Position numbers and translations under genes: made by a program
Assembly (NCBI GenBank): GCA_018883305.1
Contig: VEQI01000145.1
Location: 1 to 7,892, forward strand
Direction of reading: 5' to 3'
Length of the DNA stretch: 7,892 nucleotides
Source: Limnohabitans sp.
Lineage (GTDB): Bacteria; Pseudomonadota; Gammaproteobacteria; Burkholderiales; Burkholderiaceae_C
In this document: positions 1 to 6,360 of the stretch, piece after piece
How the letters are laid out: each line of letters opens with the position of its first letter
How positions within the stretch are numbered: position 1 is the first letter of the stretch
The notes under the pieces: generated by a model
Told to the model about the DNA's origin: nothing
Seen by the model: the letters and a program-made list of their open reading frames with translations, nothing else
Databases searched by the model: none

Positions 1-791
1 CTGCTGCTCGTGCCCGAGTCGTGGGTCAGCGCCACCGTGGGCGTCGCAATCGTCTTGTCCAGCGTGAACGTCAAAGTTGCTGACGACGTGTTACCCGCCG
101 TGTCAGTGTCCGTTACCACCACCGTGTGACTGCCATCTGTCGTGGGCGCCGTGTAGGTGCTAGAGGCCGTCCCCGTGTCCACGGTGTAGGTACGCGTCAC
201 ATCATTTGCAGCCGTACTGATGGTCAGTTCAGCGTTGTTTGTAATCTTGTCAGTGCTGCTGGTCCCAGAATCAGTTTTCAGCGCCACCGTGGGCGTCGCA
301 ACCGTCTTGTCCAGCGTGAACGTCAAAGTTGCTGACGACGTGTTACCCGCCGTGTCAGTGTCAGTGACCACCACCGTGTGGCTGCCATCTGTCGTCGGTG
401 CCGTGTAGGTGCTCGAGGCCGTACCCGTATCCACGGTGTAGGTACGCGTTACATCACTTGCAGCCGAGCTGATTGTTAGCGCAGCATTGTTGGTGATCTT
501 GTCACTGCTGCTCGTGCCCGAGTCGTTGGTCAGCGCCACCGTGGGCGTCGCAATCGTCTTGTCCAGCGTGAACGTCAAAGTTGCTGACGACGTGTTACCC
601 GCCGTGTCCGTGTCCGTGACTACCACCGTGTGGCTGCCATCTGTCGTCGGTGCCGTGTAGCTGCTCGATGCAGTCCCTGTATCCACCTTGTAGGTTCGCG
701 TCACATCACTTGCAGCCGCGCTGAAAGTCAACGCAGCACTGTTGGTGATCTTGTCACTGCTGCTTGTACCGGAGTCTGTGGTAAGAGAAAT
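1..791 (-). repeat. Tandem 252-bp coding repeats (84-residue Ig-like modules) in the adhesin
   Basis: Three full units (540-791, 288-539, 36-287) and the start of a fourth (1-35) lie head to tail. The plus-strand landmark GTGGGCGTCGCAA recurs at 37, 289 and 541, exactly 252 bases apart, and more than 60 following bases are nearly identical in all three copies. Each unit encodes a module with DSGTSS, DVTRTY.VDTGTAS, TAPTTDGSHTVVVTD and TAGNTSSATFTLDKT. The unit nearest the N-terminus begins in a diverged boundary (KAPTTPTISLTTD) and differs most. The strong DNA-level identity points to recent duplication or gene conversion. The array continues past the left edge, so the copy number is unknown. 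Confidence 0.95.
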
Positions 792-3362
792 AGTTGGCGT
801 TGTCGGTGCCTTTGTATCACCCGACAAAGCCAGTGACGCCCCGAGACCGCGGCCACCTGCAAGGTTCGTATAGGCACCTTCAGCAATAGTGACTGAAGCA
901 GACAACTTATCAGTGTCAGCAGTTGGTGTGAAGACAGCTGTCCACACTTTGGCGCTAACCTTTGTGAAATCAGTAATCGCGCCGCCAGAGGGTACGACAT
1001 CAGTTTGATCGAAACCTTCAGGCGCCTGATCAAAAGTGAAGGTCAACAGAGCCGTTTGACCAGAAATAAGCGTGGTCTTGCTGGCGGTGATGTTCACCAC
1101 CGGCGAGTTGGTGTAGGTCAGGGTGGTGGACCCCGTGGCTCCGAGGTTACCTGCAGCATCGTAGTAGGCGCCACTCAGGTCCACCTTGATGGTGCCCACG
1201 GTGGTGGGGGTCAGGGTGGCGGTGTAAACCTTGCTGTTGCTGGACACAGCCAGGTTTGAAAGGGTACCGCCCGTCACCACCACGTCGGAGGCGCTGAAGC
1301 CCAGCGGCACTTCCGAGAAGGTGAAGGTCACGGTGGCCGTCATCCCTGCGCCGAGGTTAGATACGTCGGTCGACAGCGTCACCGTAGGCGCAGCGGTATC
1401 GCTGGCCAAAGTACTGACAGTACTGGTCGAATAAGTGGTAGTCAGCGTGGACGCCTGGGTGGTCGCGCTGTTGGACAGCGTGGTCAACAGTGCTTCAGCC
1501 GCCGAGCCGGTAGCTGCCTTGTATTCGGCAATGATGGAAGCTAAGCTGGATGCCGACGCGAGTGCAGATGAGGCCAAACCGTTCATACCCACCTGGGTCA
1601 CATCCAAAACCGCGTTGGCGGCCTCTTTGATGCTAGCTACTGTTGCAGTGCCAGAAGCTATTGCGGTAGCTGCGGTTAGCGCCACATTGGAGGTCACCGC
1701 AGACACCGAGGAACCGGTCGCCTCAATAAGTTTATTTACCTGAGCCGCAATTTTTGGATCTGAATATGAAGACAACTTGGTAGAAACCACCGCAGTGAAC
1801 ACCGTGGCCATCACCGAAGCGGCATCGCTGGCAGTGGCCGAGGTCAGCTTGGTCAGGTTGGCGCTGCTCAGGTTCGCCACATTCGAGAAGGCAGAAGCGG
1901 CAATGTTGGCCGCAGAGTCGGTGGCCCCCAGGCCCACCGCCAGCTTGGTGGCGGCCTGCACCACCACCAGCACGTTTTGCGACAGGGCCTGCAATTTCAG
2001 TGCATTGCCAGCGGCGGCAGCCGTGGTGGCATTGGTCAGCGCCGCAACGGGGTCGGTGTTCAGGTCGGTGGAAGAAATACCGAGGTTGGTCAGCAAGGTG
2101 TTGGCGGTGGACTCGCCATTGCTGACGTAGACCGTGGTGTACAGGGTGGTCAGGGGCGTCAGCACGGCCGAGCCGTTCAAGGCCTTCAGCATCGGCACTT
2201 CGGCCTTGGTGTCCGAGTCCACACCGCCCAAGGAAACAATTTGCTTGCCGGTCAGCACTTCGCGGGTGTCAAAGCTGAACACACCGGAAGAGTTGGTGGT
2301 GGCGCTGGGTTCGTTGGCGTCCTTGTCGTTGTTGGCGTTCAGGTCGGCAAACACCACGGCGCCCTGCACATAGCCGTCCACCACGGTGGCAGACACAGGC
2401 ACTTCGGCGTCCAGAGTGAAGCTGGCGGTGCCCGCCTCACTGACGTTGCCCGCGGCATCTTTGGCCACGGCGCTCACGGTGATGGTGCCATCGTTCAGTT
2501 GCGAGGCACCCGTGCCCAGGTCGGCCGCGGTCAAGGTGACGGCCACGGGGGTGCTGCCGGCACCGGTGACGGTCTTGGTCACTTTTTGCGTGCCGTTGGT
2601 GAAGGTCACGGTCACGGTGGAGCCGCTTTCGGCCAACACGGTTACCACACCCGAAGCCTGCACGGCCTCGGCCGAGCTGGCGGCGTAGCCCGTCACGGTG
2701 GTGTCGGTGCTGATGCCCAAGCCTAGGTTAATGGTGGGCTTGGCAGGCGGCGTCGTGTCCGAACTGCCACCACCGCCACCGCCACCGCCCCCTGCAGCGC
2801 CCGCGGCCAACAGGCCCACGGCCACCATCTGCCCGGCCGACAGACCCGCGGCTGCGACAGCTGCTGTTTCTGCCGCCACGGCACCAGTGGCAGCCCCTGC
2901 GGCTGCACCCGCGCCGCCTGCCCCGCCCGCGCTGGCACCAGCGCCAGCATCGGTGGCAGTGGCCGCTGCTGCAGGCGCTTGCGCCAGCAGCACACCCTCG
3001 GTCAGGGTCTTGAGGGCCGACAGGTCCACGCCCAATGTTTGCAGCATGGCCTCACCCGAAAGCGCAACGCTTGGGCTGTCTTCGTTAGACAGCCACTCGG
3101 TGGCGACGGGCATGTCCTGGACCAGTTTGGCCAGCGCTTCGCTGACCTCAGCCACGGCGGCTTCCGAGCGCACTTCGCCGCTGAGCACAGCCGACAGCTG
3201 CTCGGGGGTCACGCCCCAGGCTCTCATCTTGGCCGAGGCCTCGTACACCAGAGCCAGCAGCGCTGTGCCGCCCAAGGCCTTCAACAGGGCGTTCGAGCCC
3301 TTGAACACGGAACGGCGAGCCGAACGAGAGTTTTCCGAATGAGACTGGTTCATAGAATTCAC
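1..3362 (-). CDS. Giant Ig-like repeat surface adhesin (Bap/RTX-adhesin style), C-terminus beyond left edge
   Basis: The frame is open from the start to the window edge, so at least 1,117 residues are visible and the C-terminus is missing. Residues are numbered from the ATG at 3353. I prefer the in-frame GTG at 3362, three codons upstream, because AGGG lies 7 nt before it and the ATG has no ribosome site. Order of parts: basic N-terminus with ARRSVFK (12-18) and a hydrophobic stretch (21-36); helical segment to about 125; Ala/Gly-rich stretch and second hydrophobic patch (169-187); Gly9 (188-196); Ig-like domain (205-315); SdrB-like segment with EF-hand-like loop DLNANNDKDANE (337-348); Ala/Ser/Thr-rich helical region (about 370-650); two Ig-like domains with the 'FTFSE..GF.ASDVVVTGG' pattern (652-748, 749-850); then 84-residue repeats from 855. 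Large proteins built this way are usually type I-secreted or surface-anchored adhesins in attachment and biofilm. The role is inferred; no secretion signal at the C-terminus can be seen. Confidence 0.85.
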   Translation of the reverse strand, partial: MNSMNQSHSENSRSARRSVFKGSNALLKALGGTALLALVYEASAKMRAWGVTPEQLSAVLSGEVRSEAAVAEVSEALAKLVQDMPVATEWLSNEDSPSVALSGEAMLQTLGVDLSALKTLTEGVLLAQAPAAAATATDAGAGASAGGAGGAGAAAGAATGAVAAETAAVAAAGLSAGQMVAVGLLAAGAAGGGGGGGGGSSDTTPPAKPTINLGLGISTDTTVTGYAASSAEAVQASGVVTVLAESGSTVTVTFTNGTQKVTKTVTGAGSTPVAVTLTAADLGTGASQLNDGTITVSAVAKDAAGNVSEAGTASFTLDAEVPVSATVVDGYVQGAVVFADLNANNDKDANEPSATTNSSGVFSFDTREVLTGKQIVSLGGVDSDTKAEVPMLKALNGSAVLTPLTTLYTTVYVSNGESTANTLLTNLGISSTDLNTDPVAALTNATTAAAAGNALKLQALSQNVLVVVQAATKLAVGLGATDSAANIAASAFSNVANLSSANLTKLTSATASDAASVMATVFTAVVSTKLSSYSDPKIAAQVNKLIEATGSSVSAVTSNVALTAATAIASGTATVASIKEAANAVLDVTQVGMNGLASSALASASSLASIIAEYKAATGSAAEALLTTLSNSATTQASTLTTTYSTSTVSTLASDTAAPTVTLSTDVSNLGAGMTATVTFTFSEVPLGFSASDVVVTGGTLSNLAVSSNSKVYTATLTPTTVGTIKVDLSGAYYDAAGNLGATGSTTLTYTNSPVVNITASKTTLISGQTALLTFTFDQAPEGFDQTDVVPSGGAITDFTKVSAKVWTAVFTPTADTDKLSASVTIAEGAYTNLAGGRGLGASLALSGDTKAPTTPTISLTTDSGTSSSDKITNSAALTFSAAASDVTRTYKVDTGTASSSYTAPTTDGSHTVVVTDTDTAGNTSSATLTFTLDKTIATPTVALTNDSGTSSSDKITNNAALTISSAASDVTRTYTVDTGTASSTYTAPTTDGSHTVVVTDTDTAGNTSSATLTFTLDKTVATPTVALKTDSGTSSTDKITNNAELTISTAANDVTRTYTVDTGTASSTYTAPTTDGSHTVVVTDTDTAGNTSSATLTFTLDKTIATPTVALTHDSGTSS

Positions 3363-3369
3363 AGAACTA

Positions 3370-3373
3370 CCCT
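3370..3373 (-). promoter_or_regulatory. Ribosome binding site choosing a GTG start for the adhesin
   Basis: On the minus strand AGGG is followed by 7 nt and then GTG (3362-3360). The frame runs GTG-AAT-TCT-ATG with no stop, and the nearest upstream in-frame stop is TAA at 3375-3377. The ATG at 3353 has no purine-rich site at normal distance. The GTG start therefore seems likelier, although the difference is only three residues. Confidence 0.5.
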
Positions 3374-3423
3374 GTTAATGGATGGAATATTTCCAACGAT
3401 GGAATTTGGTTATCAATTTACCA

Positions 3424-3445
3424 CAGAATCATGTCATTGATTCTG
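3424..3445. repeat. Perfect 8-bp inverted repeat between yjbH and the adhesin gene
   Basis: CAGAATCA, six bases, TGATTCTG: an 8-bp perfect inverted repeat about 10 bases after the yjbH stop and about 60 bases before the adhesin start. It is AT-rich and no T-run follows it on the minus strand, so it is a poor intrinsic terminator. It could be a regulator binding site or an mRNA hairpin between the two genes. No convincing sigma70 promoter was found in this 92-101-bp gap; the best -35-like element is TTGATA, without a good -10 at the right distance. Confidence 0.45.
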
Positions 3446-3454
3446 ACAAATTCT

Positions 3455-5665
3455 TTATTTTTGAGCGGCTTGGTACACCTCTCGGGCCGTCACCCGCAAG
3501 CGGTAGGCGTTGGCCTCCATCAGAGGCACGTCGTTGCGGTTGAAGTCGAACACATCGGTGTCCAGGCTGTGCCGAATGCCCGGATAGGCCCCATAGAAAG
3601 GCTCGATGTAGTTGTCCTTCTGCCCCACCTTGGTCTCCACCCCCACCTCCCAGCGGTCACGCAGCCGCCAGGTGGTGGGGCCCAGCGTCAGGGCCTGTTT
3701 CGGTCCCAGGGGCAGGGTCAAAGAGAAGCCCATGTAGGCATTGCGGTTGGGCAAGATGTCCGAGGGGCCGGTCTTGCGCCAGAAAAACTGTAATCCATAG
3801 TCGTCAAAACTGAACGAGGTGCTGATGCGATGCCCCGTGTCGTTGTTGTGAAAACGCCCCGTGGCGTAAGTCACCTGGAAGTTCGAATCAAACGGTCGCA
3901 CCCCCAGGTTCAAAATGTTGGGACGACGCACCTGCACCATCTCCGGGTTGTGCCACTCGCCCCGAACCCAGGTCATGCGGTACTTGCCGTCCTCGCTCGC
4001 CCAGTAGCCATTGAACTGCTGCCCCGAGGTCTTGTAGCCCAGGTCGCCCTTCATCAGCTGGCCCCACAGGCGGGGAAACACCGAGGGCAGCAGGCGCTGC
4101 TGGTAGCCCAGCAAATTGGCGCCCGGCCGCGAGGCCTCGCCCATGCCCACCCGGCGGAAATAGCTGTTCTTGTCCTTGAAGTCGTCGCTCTCGGTGATCA
4201 GGCGGGCGCGAAAGCCCTGCCAGAAGAGCCCCCTGGCCAAAGGTACCTCCCAGCCCAGGGTGGTGCCAATGGAGTAATCGAACAGGCCAAACTCGGTGCC
4301 CGCGGTGTAGGACGCGGCCGGGCTGATCTCGAACTGCGGCATGAAGCGCTTGCTGTGCTCGCCCCTGATCAGCCACTGCACCTGCGCAAAGTCGGGCAAG
4401 CGCTCCTGCTCGTAGTGAAAGCTCAGCGCCCGCGCGCCCATGCACAAGTCGTTGCCCTTCAGGTAGTCCTTGATGCAGTCAAGCGCCGAGAACGGGCCGC
4501 CCACGCTCATGCCGCCTACGCTTTGACCCATGAAGGTGACGGCGATGCTCAGCTGTGAGGCATCTGAAATGTTGACCTTCCTCGCGGCCAGCATGAAAGA
4601 GGCCATCGCCGCACCAAAGGCGTCCAGGCGGTTTTGGCGCCACACGCGCGGCTCGGCGCGCACGATCCAGCCGGAAGGGGTTTTGCCGACGTCTACGTCA
4701 GAGAAGCCGTTTTGCGAGAAAACCTCGGCCAGGGCGCGGGCCTTGTCATGGTCGGAGGTGGGTTCGGGCTCGGGCCGGGGCTCGGGTGGGGGGGGCTGGG
4801 GCTGTGACGCTGCCAGCGGGACCGTCGGCCAGGGCCGTGTGTCAAGGGGTTGGGCGGCAGACTCCTTGTCGCCCCGGCCAAAGTAGTAGGTCTGGCCTAC
4901 TGTGGCCTGACTGGCTTGCTGGTCGGTGTGGTGGGTGAACTTTTTGCTGGCGGCCAGGTGCAGGTCGGCGTTGCCGGTGATTCGGTGGCTCCAGGATATG
5001 CCCGCTCGACGCTCGCGGGTGTCGGTCTCTGCAAGCAGGGAGAAGTGGTCGGTGAGTTTGAGGATGGCGCTGCCGAATTTGCCGTTGATGAGGCCACCAC
5101 CGTGGCTGGAGTCAATGGAGGAGGCCGTACCAGCACTCAGCACAACGGGGCCCGAGGTTAGCGAGCCCACCACGTACTTCTGGCGGTAAAGGGTGGCTGC
5201 GCCGCCGTAGTCGGTGATACCCACCGCCAGATCGGGCCTCAGGTAGCCGTTGTTGGCGATAGTGGCGCCAAAGATTTTCTCAAGCGGCAGCTGGTACTTG
5301 CCGCCCACGGAGAGGTCACGGGTGCTGGACTGACAGCCTGCAAGGTAGGTGTCGCAGTTGAGGTCGCCGTTGAAGGTCAATCGACCCACGGCCTCCAGGC
5401 CCTCGACGAGGCCAAAGCCCAAATTGAGGCCGCCAAAGCCCCCCACCCCAGGGTAAAGCGCATGAAACTCGGGGATGGAATTGGTCAAGGCCAGCCCCAT
5501 GCTGCCACTCTTCATGGTGAGGGCCGTGGGGGTGTTGATGACCCCCGTGTAGCCTGAAGGAGCCAGGGGCTGGGCGCCGGCACTCAGCGCAAACAACGCC
5601 ACAGCGAGCCCCACCAGCCAGACTTGCGCGCGCCAACTCGAAATCTGGAGGTTTTTCAGCATCAT
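3455..5665 (-). CDS. yjbH: YjbH-family outer-membrane beta-barrel protein (exopolysaccharide-associated)
   Basis: This is a 736-residue protein, close to the roughly 700 residues of E. coli YjbH. A Sec signal peptide is visible: basic start, hydrophobic core at about 16-28, and a cleavage motif AGA before Gln32. There is no lipobox cysteine. The mature start PSGYTGVINTPTA is the hallmark opening of the YjbH family. Residues 32-265 form an N-terminal barrel-like part rich in Gly, aromatics and alternating strands. A Pro/Glu linker (about 278-304) follows, then a small soluble-looking domain (305-380) and a long second barrel-like region to the end. YjbH/GfcD proteins are outer-membrane proteins of exopolysaccharide loci; E. 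coli yjbEFGH makes or exports an extracellular polysaccharide. Here no yjbE/F/G partners are visible, and the downstream neighbour is a giant adhesin. The C-terminus (YQAAQK) lacks the usual terminal aromatic of barrel proteins. Two adjacent ATGs (5665, 5662) are possible starts and neither has a clear ribosome site. Confidence 0.85.
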   Translation of the reverse strand: MMLKNLQISSWRAQVWLVGLAVALFALSAGAQPLAPSGYTGVINTPTALTMKSGSMGLALTNSIPEFHALYPGVGGFGGLNLGFGLVEGLEAVGRLTFNGDLNCDTYLAGCQSSTRDLSVGGKYQLPLEKIFGATIANNGYLRPDLAVGITDYGGAATLYRQKYVVGSLTSGPVVLSAGTASSIDSSHGGGLINGKFGSAILKLTDHFSLLAETDTRERRAGISWSHRITGNADLHLAASKKFTHHTDQQASQATVGQTYYFGRGDKESAAQPLDTRPWPTVPLAASQPQPPPPEPRPEPEPTSDHDKARALAEVFSQNGFSDVDVGKTPSGWIVRAEPRVWRQNRLDAFGAAMASFMLAARKVNISDASQLSIAVTFMGQSVGGMSVGGPFSALDCIKDYLKGNDLCMGARALSFHYEQERLPDFAQVQWLIRGEHSKRFMPQFEISPAASYTAGTEFGLFDYSIGTTLGWEVPLARGLFWQGFRARLITESDDFKDKNSYFRRVGMGEASRPGANLLGYQQRLLPSVFPRLWGQLMKGDLGYKTSGQQFNGYWASEDGKYRMTWVRGEWHNPEMVQVRRPNILNLGVRPFDSNFQVTYATGRFHNNDTGHRISTSFSFDDYGLQFFWRKTGPSDILPNRNAYMGFSLTLPLGPKQALTLGPTTWRLRDRWEVGVETKVGQKDNYIEPFYGAYPGIRHSLDTDVFDFNRNDVPLMEANAYRLRVTAREVYQAAQK

Positions 5666-5666
5666 G

Positions 5667-5704
5667 AGCGTTTACAGAACGCGTCATTTTAGGGGAAGCG
5701 TTTA
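5667..5704 (-). promoter_or_regulatory. Putative yjbH control region: spaced direct repeat and weak -10
   Basis: AGCGTTTA occurs twice on the plus strand (5667-5674 and 5697-5704), exactly 30 bases apart, close to three helical turns. On the coding strand these are TAAACGCT boxes, one touching the start codon region and one about 30 bases upstream. A TAAAAT hexamer between them (5686-5691, minus strand) could be a -10, but no good -35 accompanies it. The 95-base gap between yjbH and the toxin gene also contains a second TTTAGGG direct repeat (5688-5694, 5701-5707). All of this is suggestive only. Confidence 0.3.
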
Positions 5705-5750
5705 GGGACTTGAAATGATTTGAGGAATTGGCAGGCTCAAGCCTCAACAC

Positions 5751-5760
5751 CCCGCTAAAT
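5751..5760 (-). repeat. Left copy of 10-bp inverted repeat bracketing the toxin-antitoxin unit
   Basis: The plus strand reads CCCGCTAAAT, whose reverse complement ATTTAGCGGG recurs exactly at 6306-6315. The left copy ends one base before the toxin stop codon. The right copy lies just outside the antitoxin promoter. The match stops after 10 bases on both sides. It may be a cassette boundary, a recombination or transposition end, or chance. Confidence 0.5.
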
Positions 5761-5766
5761 TTAGCG
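5753..5766. repeat. 14-bp perfect palindrome across the toxin stop codon
   Basis: CGCTAAATTTAGCG is its own reverse complement and contains the toxin TAA stop (5763-5761 on the minus strand). As RNA it could fold only into a 5-bp stem with an AATT loop, and no T-run follows, so I do not call it a terminator. It shares CGCTAAAT with the left flanking repeat. Confidence 0.6.
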
Positions 5767-6030
5767 ATAGACCTCACGACGGTGACCGATTTCGACCACA
5801 AGGATCGTTACCACCCCATCATTGATGTCGCATATCACTCTGACATCACCAACTCGGTAGCGCCAGTACGAGCCCAGCTTCGGGCCTACCAAATTTTTTC
5901 CTTGGCTGCGAGGATCCTCCAAATGAGCAACCCTCTCATCCATAAAGTCAAGCACCCGCAGTGCTATTGATTTATCTAGTTTTTTGAGTTGCCTTTGAGA
6001 GGTCTCGGTGTACTTAATGGCCCAAGCCAA
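5761..6030 (-). CDS. relE: RelE/ParE-superfamily type II toxin
   Basis: An 89-residue protein of normal length for the family. It starts WAIKYTETSQRQLKKLDK, the usual first strand and helix, then has PRSQGKNLVGP (40-50), WRYRVGDVRVI (56-66) and the C-terminal IGHRREVY (81-88). In RelE-type toxins the basic residues of the WRYR and HRR motifs and the terminal Tyr line the site that cuts mRNA on the ribosome; Arg57, Arg59, Arg64, Arg84 and Tyr88 are candidates and all seem intact. The start is TTG at 6030: an in-frame TAA lies four codons upstream, there is no ATG in between, and AAGGGG sits 5 nt before the TTG. The gene overlaps the antitoxin end by 17 nt, so translation is probably coupled. 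It is likely repressed with the antitoxin from the promoter upstream of the antitoxin. It appears functional. Confidence 0.88.
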   Translation of the reverse strand: MAWAIKYTETSQRQLKKLDKSIALRVLDFMDERVAHLEDPRSQGKNLVGPKLGSYWRYRVGDVRVICDINDGVVTILVVEIGHRREVYR

Positions 6031-6241
6031 GAGAGCCCCTTACCTTGCTGGAGTCGATGACGACCTCCTGGCCTTTGCGCACACGCTCCATGGTGGCGTC
6101 TGCCAAATAGAAGTCCTCCAAATCATCCAGGCCACTCTCGATGAGTTCGCGCAGGTAATAGGACTTAGCGCGACCTGTCATATGCGCGAGGTTGTCAAGA
6201 CGTTGCTCGATAAGCGGATCCAAGCGAATTGATACGGTCAT
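6014..6241 (-). CDS. relB: RelB/DinJ-like ribbon-helix-helix antitoxin
   Basis: A 75-residue protein directly upstream of and overlapping the RelE-type toxin. The N-terminus TVSIRLDPLIEQRLDNLA is a typical ribbon-helix-helix strand plus first helix. GRAKSYYLRELIESGLDDLED (23-43) is the second helix that forms the DNA-binding dimer. The C-terminal tail (DATMERVRKGQEVVIDSSKVRG) is the charged segment that in this family wraps and neutralises the toxin. The start codon ATG follows GGAG by 6 nt. The antitoxin should bind the inverted repeat in its own promoter, alone or with toxin, giving autoregulation. Close alternatives are other RHH antitoxins of RelE/ParE modules (CopG/ParD style); the toxin partner favours RelB. 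Confidence 0.85.
   Translation of the reverse strand: MTVSIRLDPLIEQRLDNLAHMTGRAKSYYLRELIESGLDDLEDFYLADATMERVRKGQEVVIDSSKVRGSLGLGH
6036..6041 (-). promoter_or_regulatory. Ribosome binding site for the TTG-started toxin
   Basis: AAGGGG on the minus strand, inside the antitoxin coding region, is followed by CTCTC and then TTG. It is the only plausible start between the upstream in-frame TAA and the conserved WAIKYTE motif. The weak TTG start would keep toxin synthesis below antitoxin synthesis. Confidence 0.65.
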
Positions 6242-6247
6242 AAAGAT

Positions 6248-6293
6248 CTCCGTTTATTGGTATTGATTGTAATACATCAATGACAAATGTCAA
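6248..6293 (-). promoter_or_regulatory. Promoter, operator and RBS of the toxin-antitoxin operon
   Basis: On the minus strand, TTGACA (6293-6288, perfect -35) is followed by 16 nt and TACAAT (6271-6266, 5 of 6 to the -10 consensus). GGAG (6251-6248) lies 6 nt before the antitoxin ATG. Over the -10 lies an imperfect palindrome (6262-6281): ATTGAT and ATCAAT arms around TGTA-A-TACA. The core TTGTAATACA closely resembles the known E. coli RelB operator TTGTAATTACAA. A second perfect inverted repeat, TGACA-AA-TGTCA (6281-6292), overlaps the -35. Repression by the antitoxin at these sites is the natural reading. Confidence 0.72.
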
Positions 6294-6305
6294 ATCGAGA
6301 CGAAG

Positions 6306-6315
6306 ATTTAGCGGG
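6306..6315 (+). repeat. Right copy of 10-bp inverted repeat bracketing the toxin-antitoxin unit
   Basis: ATTTAGCGGG is the exact inverse of 5751-5760. It sits 12 bases outside the -35 of the toxin-antitoxin promoter and about 45 bases beyond the stop of the broken upstream gene. AGCGG here can also pair with CCGCT at 6322-6326 (7-base loop), a weak hairpin. Confidence 0.5.
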
Positions 6316-6360
6316 CCACTTCCGCTCTTTAGCCTCTGATTTGGGTTCGTTTTGTAGAGA

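Noticed and set aside
1..791. CRISPR-like or non-coding satellite array
   Set aside because: The repeats are 252 bases, contiguous without spacers, and keep one open reading frame of Ig-like modules.
1977..2726. Long plus-strand open frame (249 residues, rich in Gly, His, Arg)
   Set aside because: It lies antisense to the adhesin; its composition is that of a shadow frame of Ala/Thr/Val-rich GC-biased coding DNA and it has no domain pattern.
2698..3342. Plus-strand Pro/Ala-rich frame of 214 residues
   Set aside because: It mirrors the Ala/Gly-rich segment of the adhesin on the other strand; the Pro and Ala runs arise from reverse-complemented GGC and GCC codons.
3830..4558. Plus-strand open frame of 242 residues
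   Set aside because: It is fully antisense to well-supported yjbH coding sequence, with no recognisable motif and a Leu/His/Ala-biased shadow composition.
5733..5744. Terminator from AGGC-TTGA-GCCT downstream of the toxin
   Set aside because: The stem has four base pairs and no T-run follows, which is too weak to call.
5705..5766. Integron attC site next to the toxin-antitoxin unit
   Set aside because: No GTTRRRY/RYYYAAC core pair at proper spacing was found, and the recombinase fragment does not show an IntI-specific feature in the visible part.
6310..6326. Intrinsic terminator hairpin AGCGG-7-CCGCT after the broken STGP..GK gene
   Set aside because: The stem is only 5 bp, the loop is long and no T-run follows on the minus strand.
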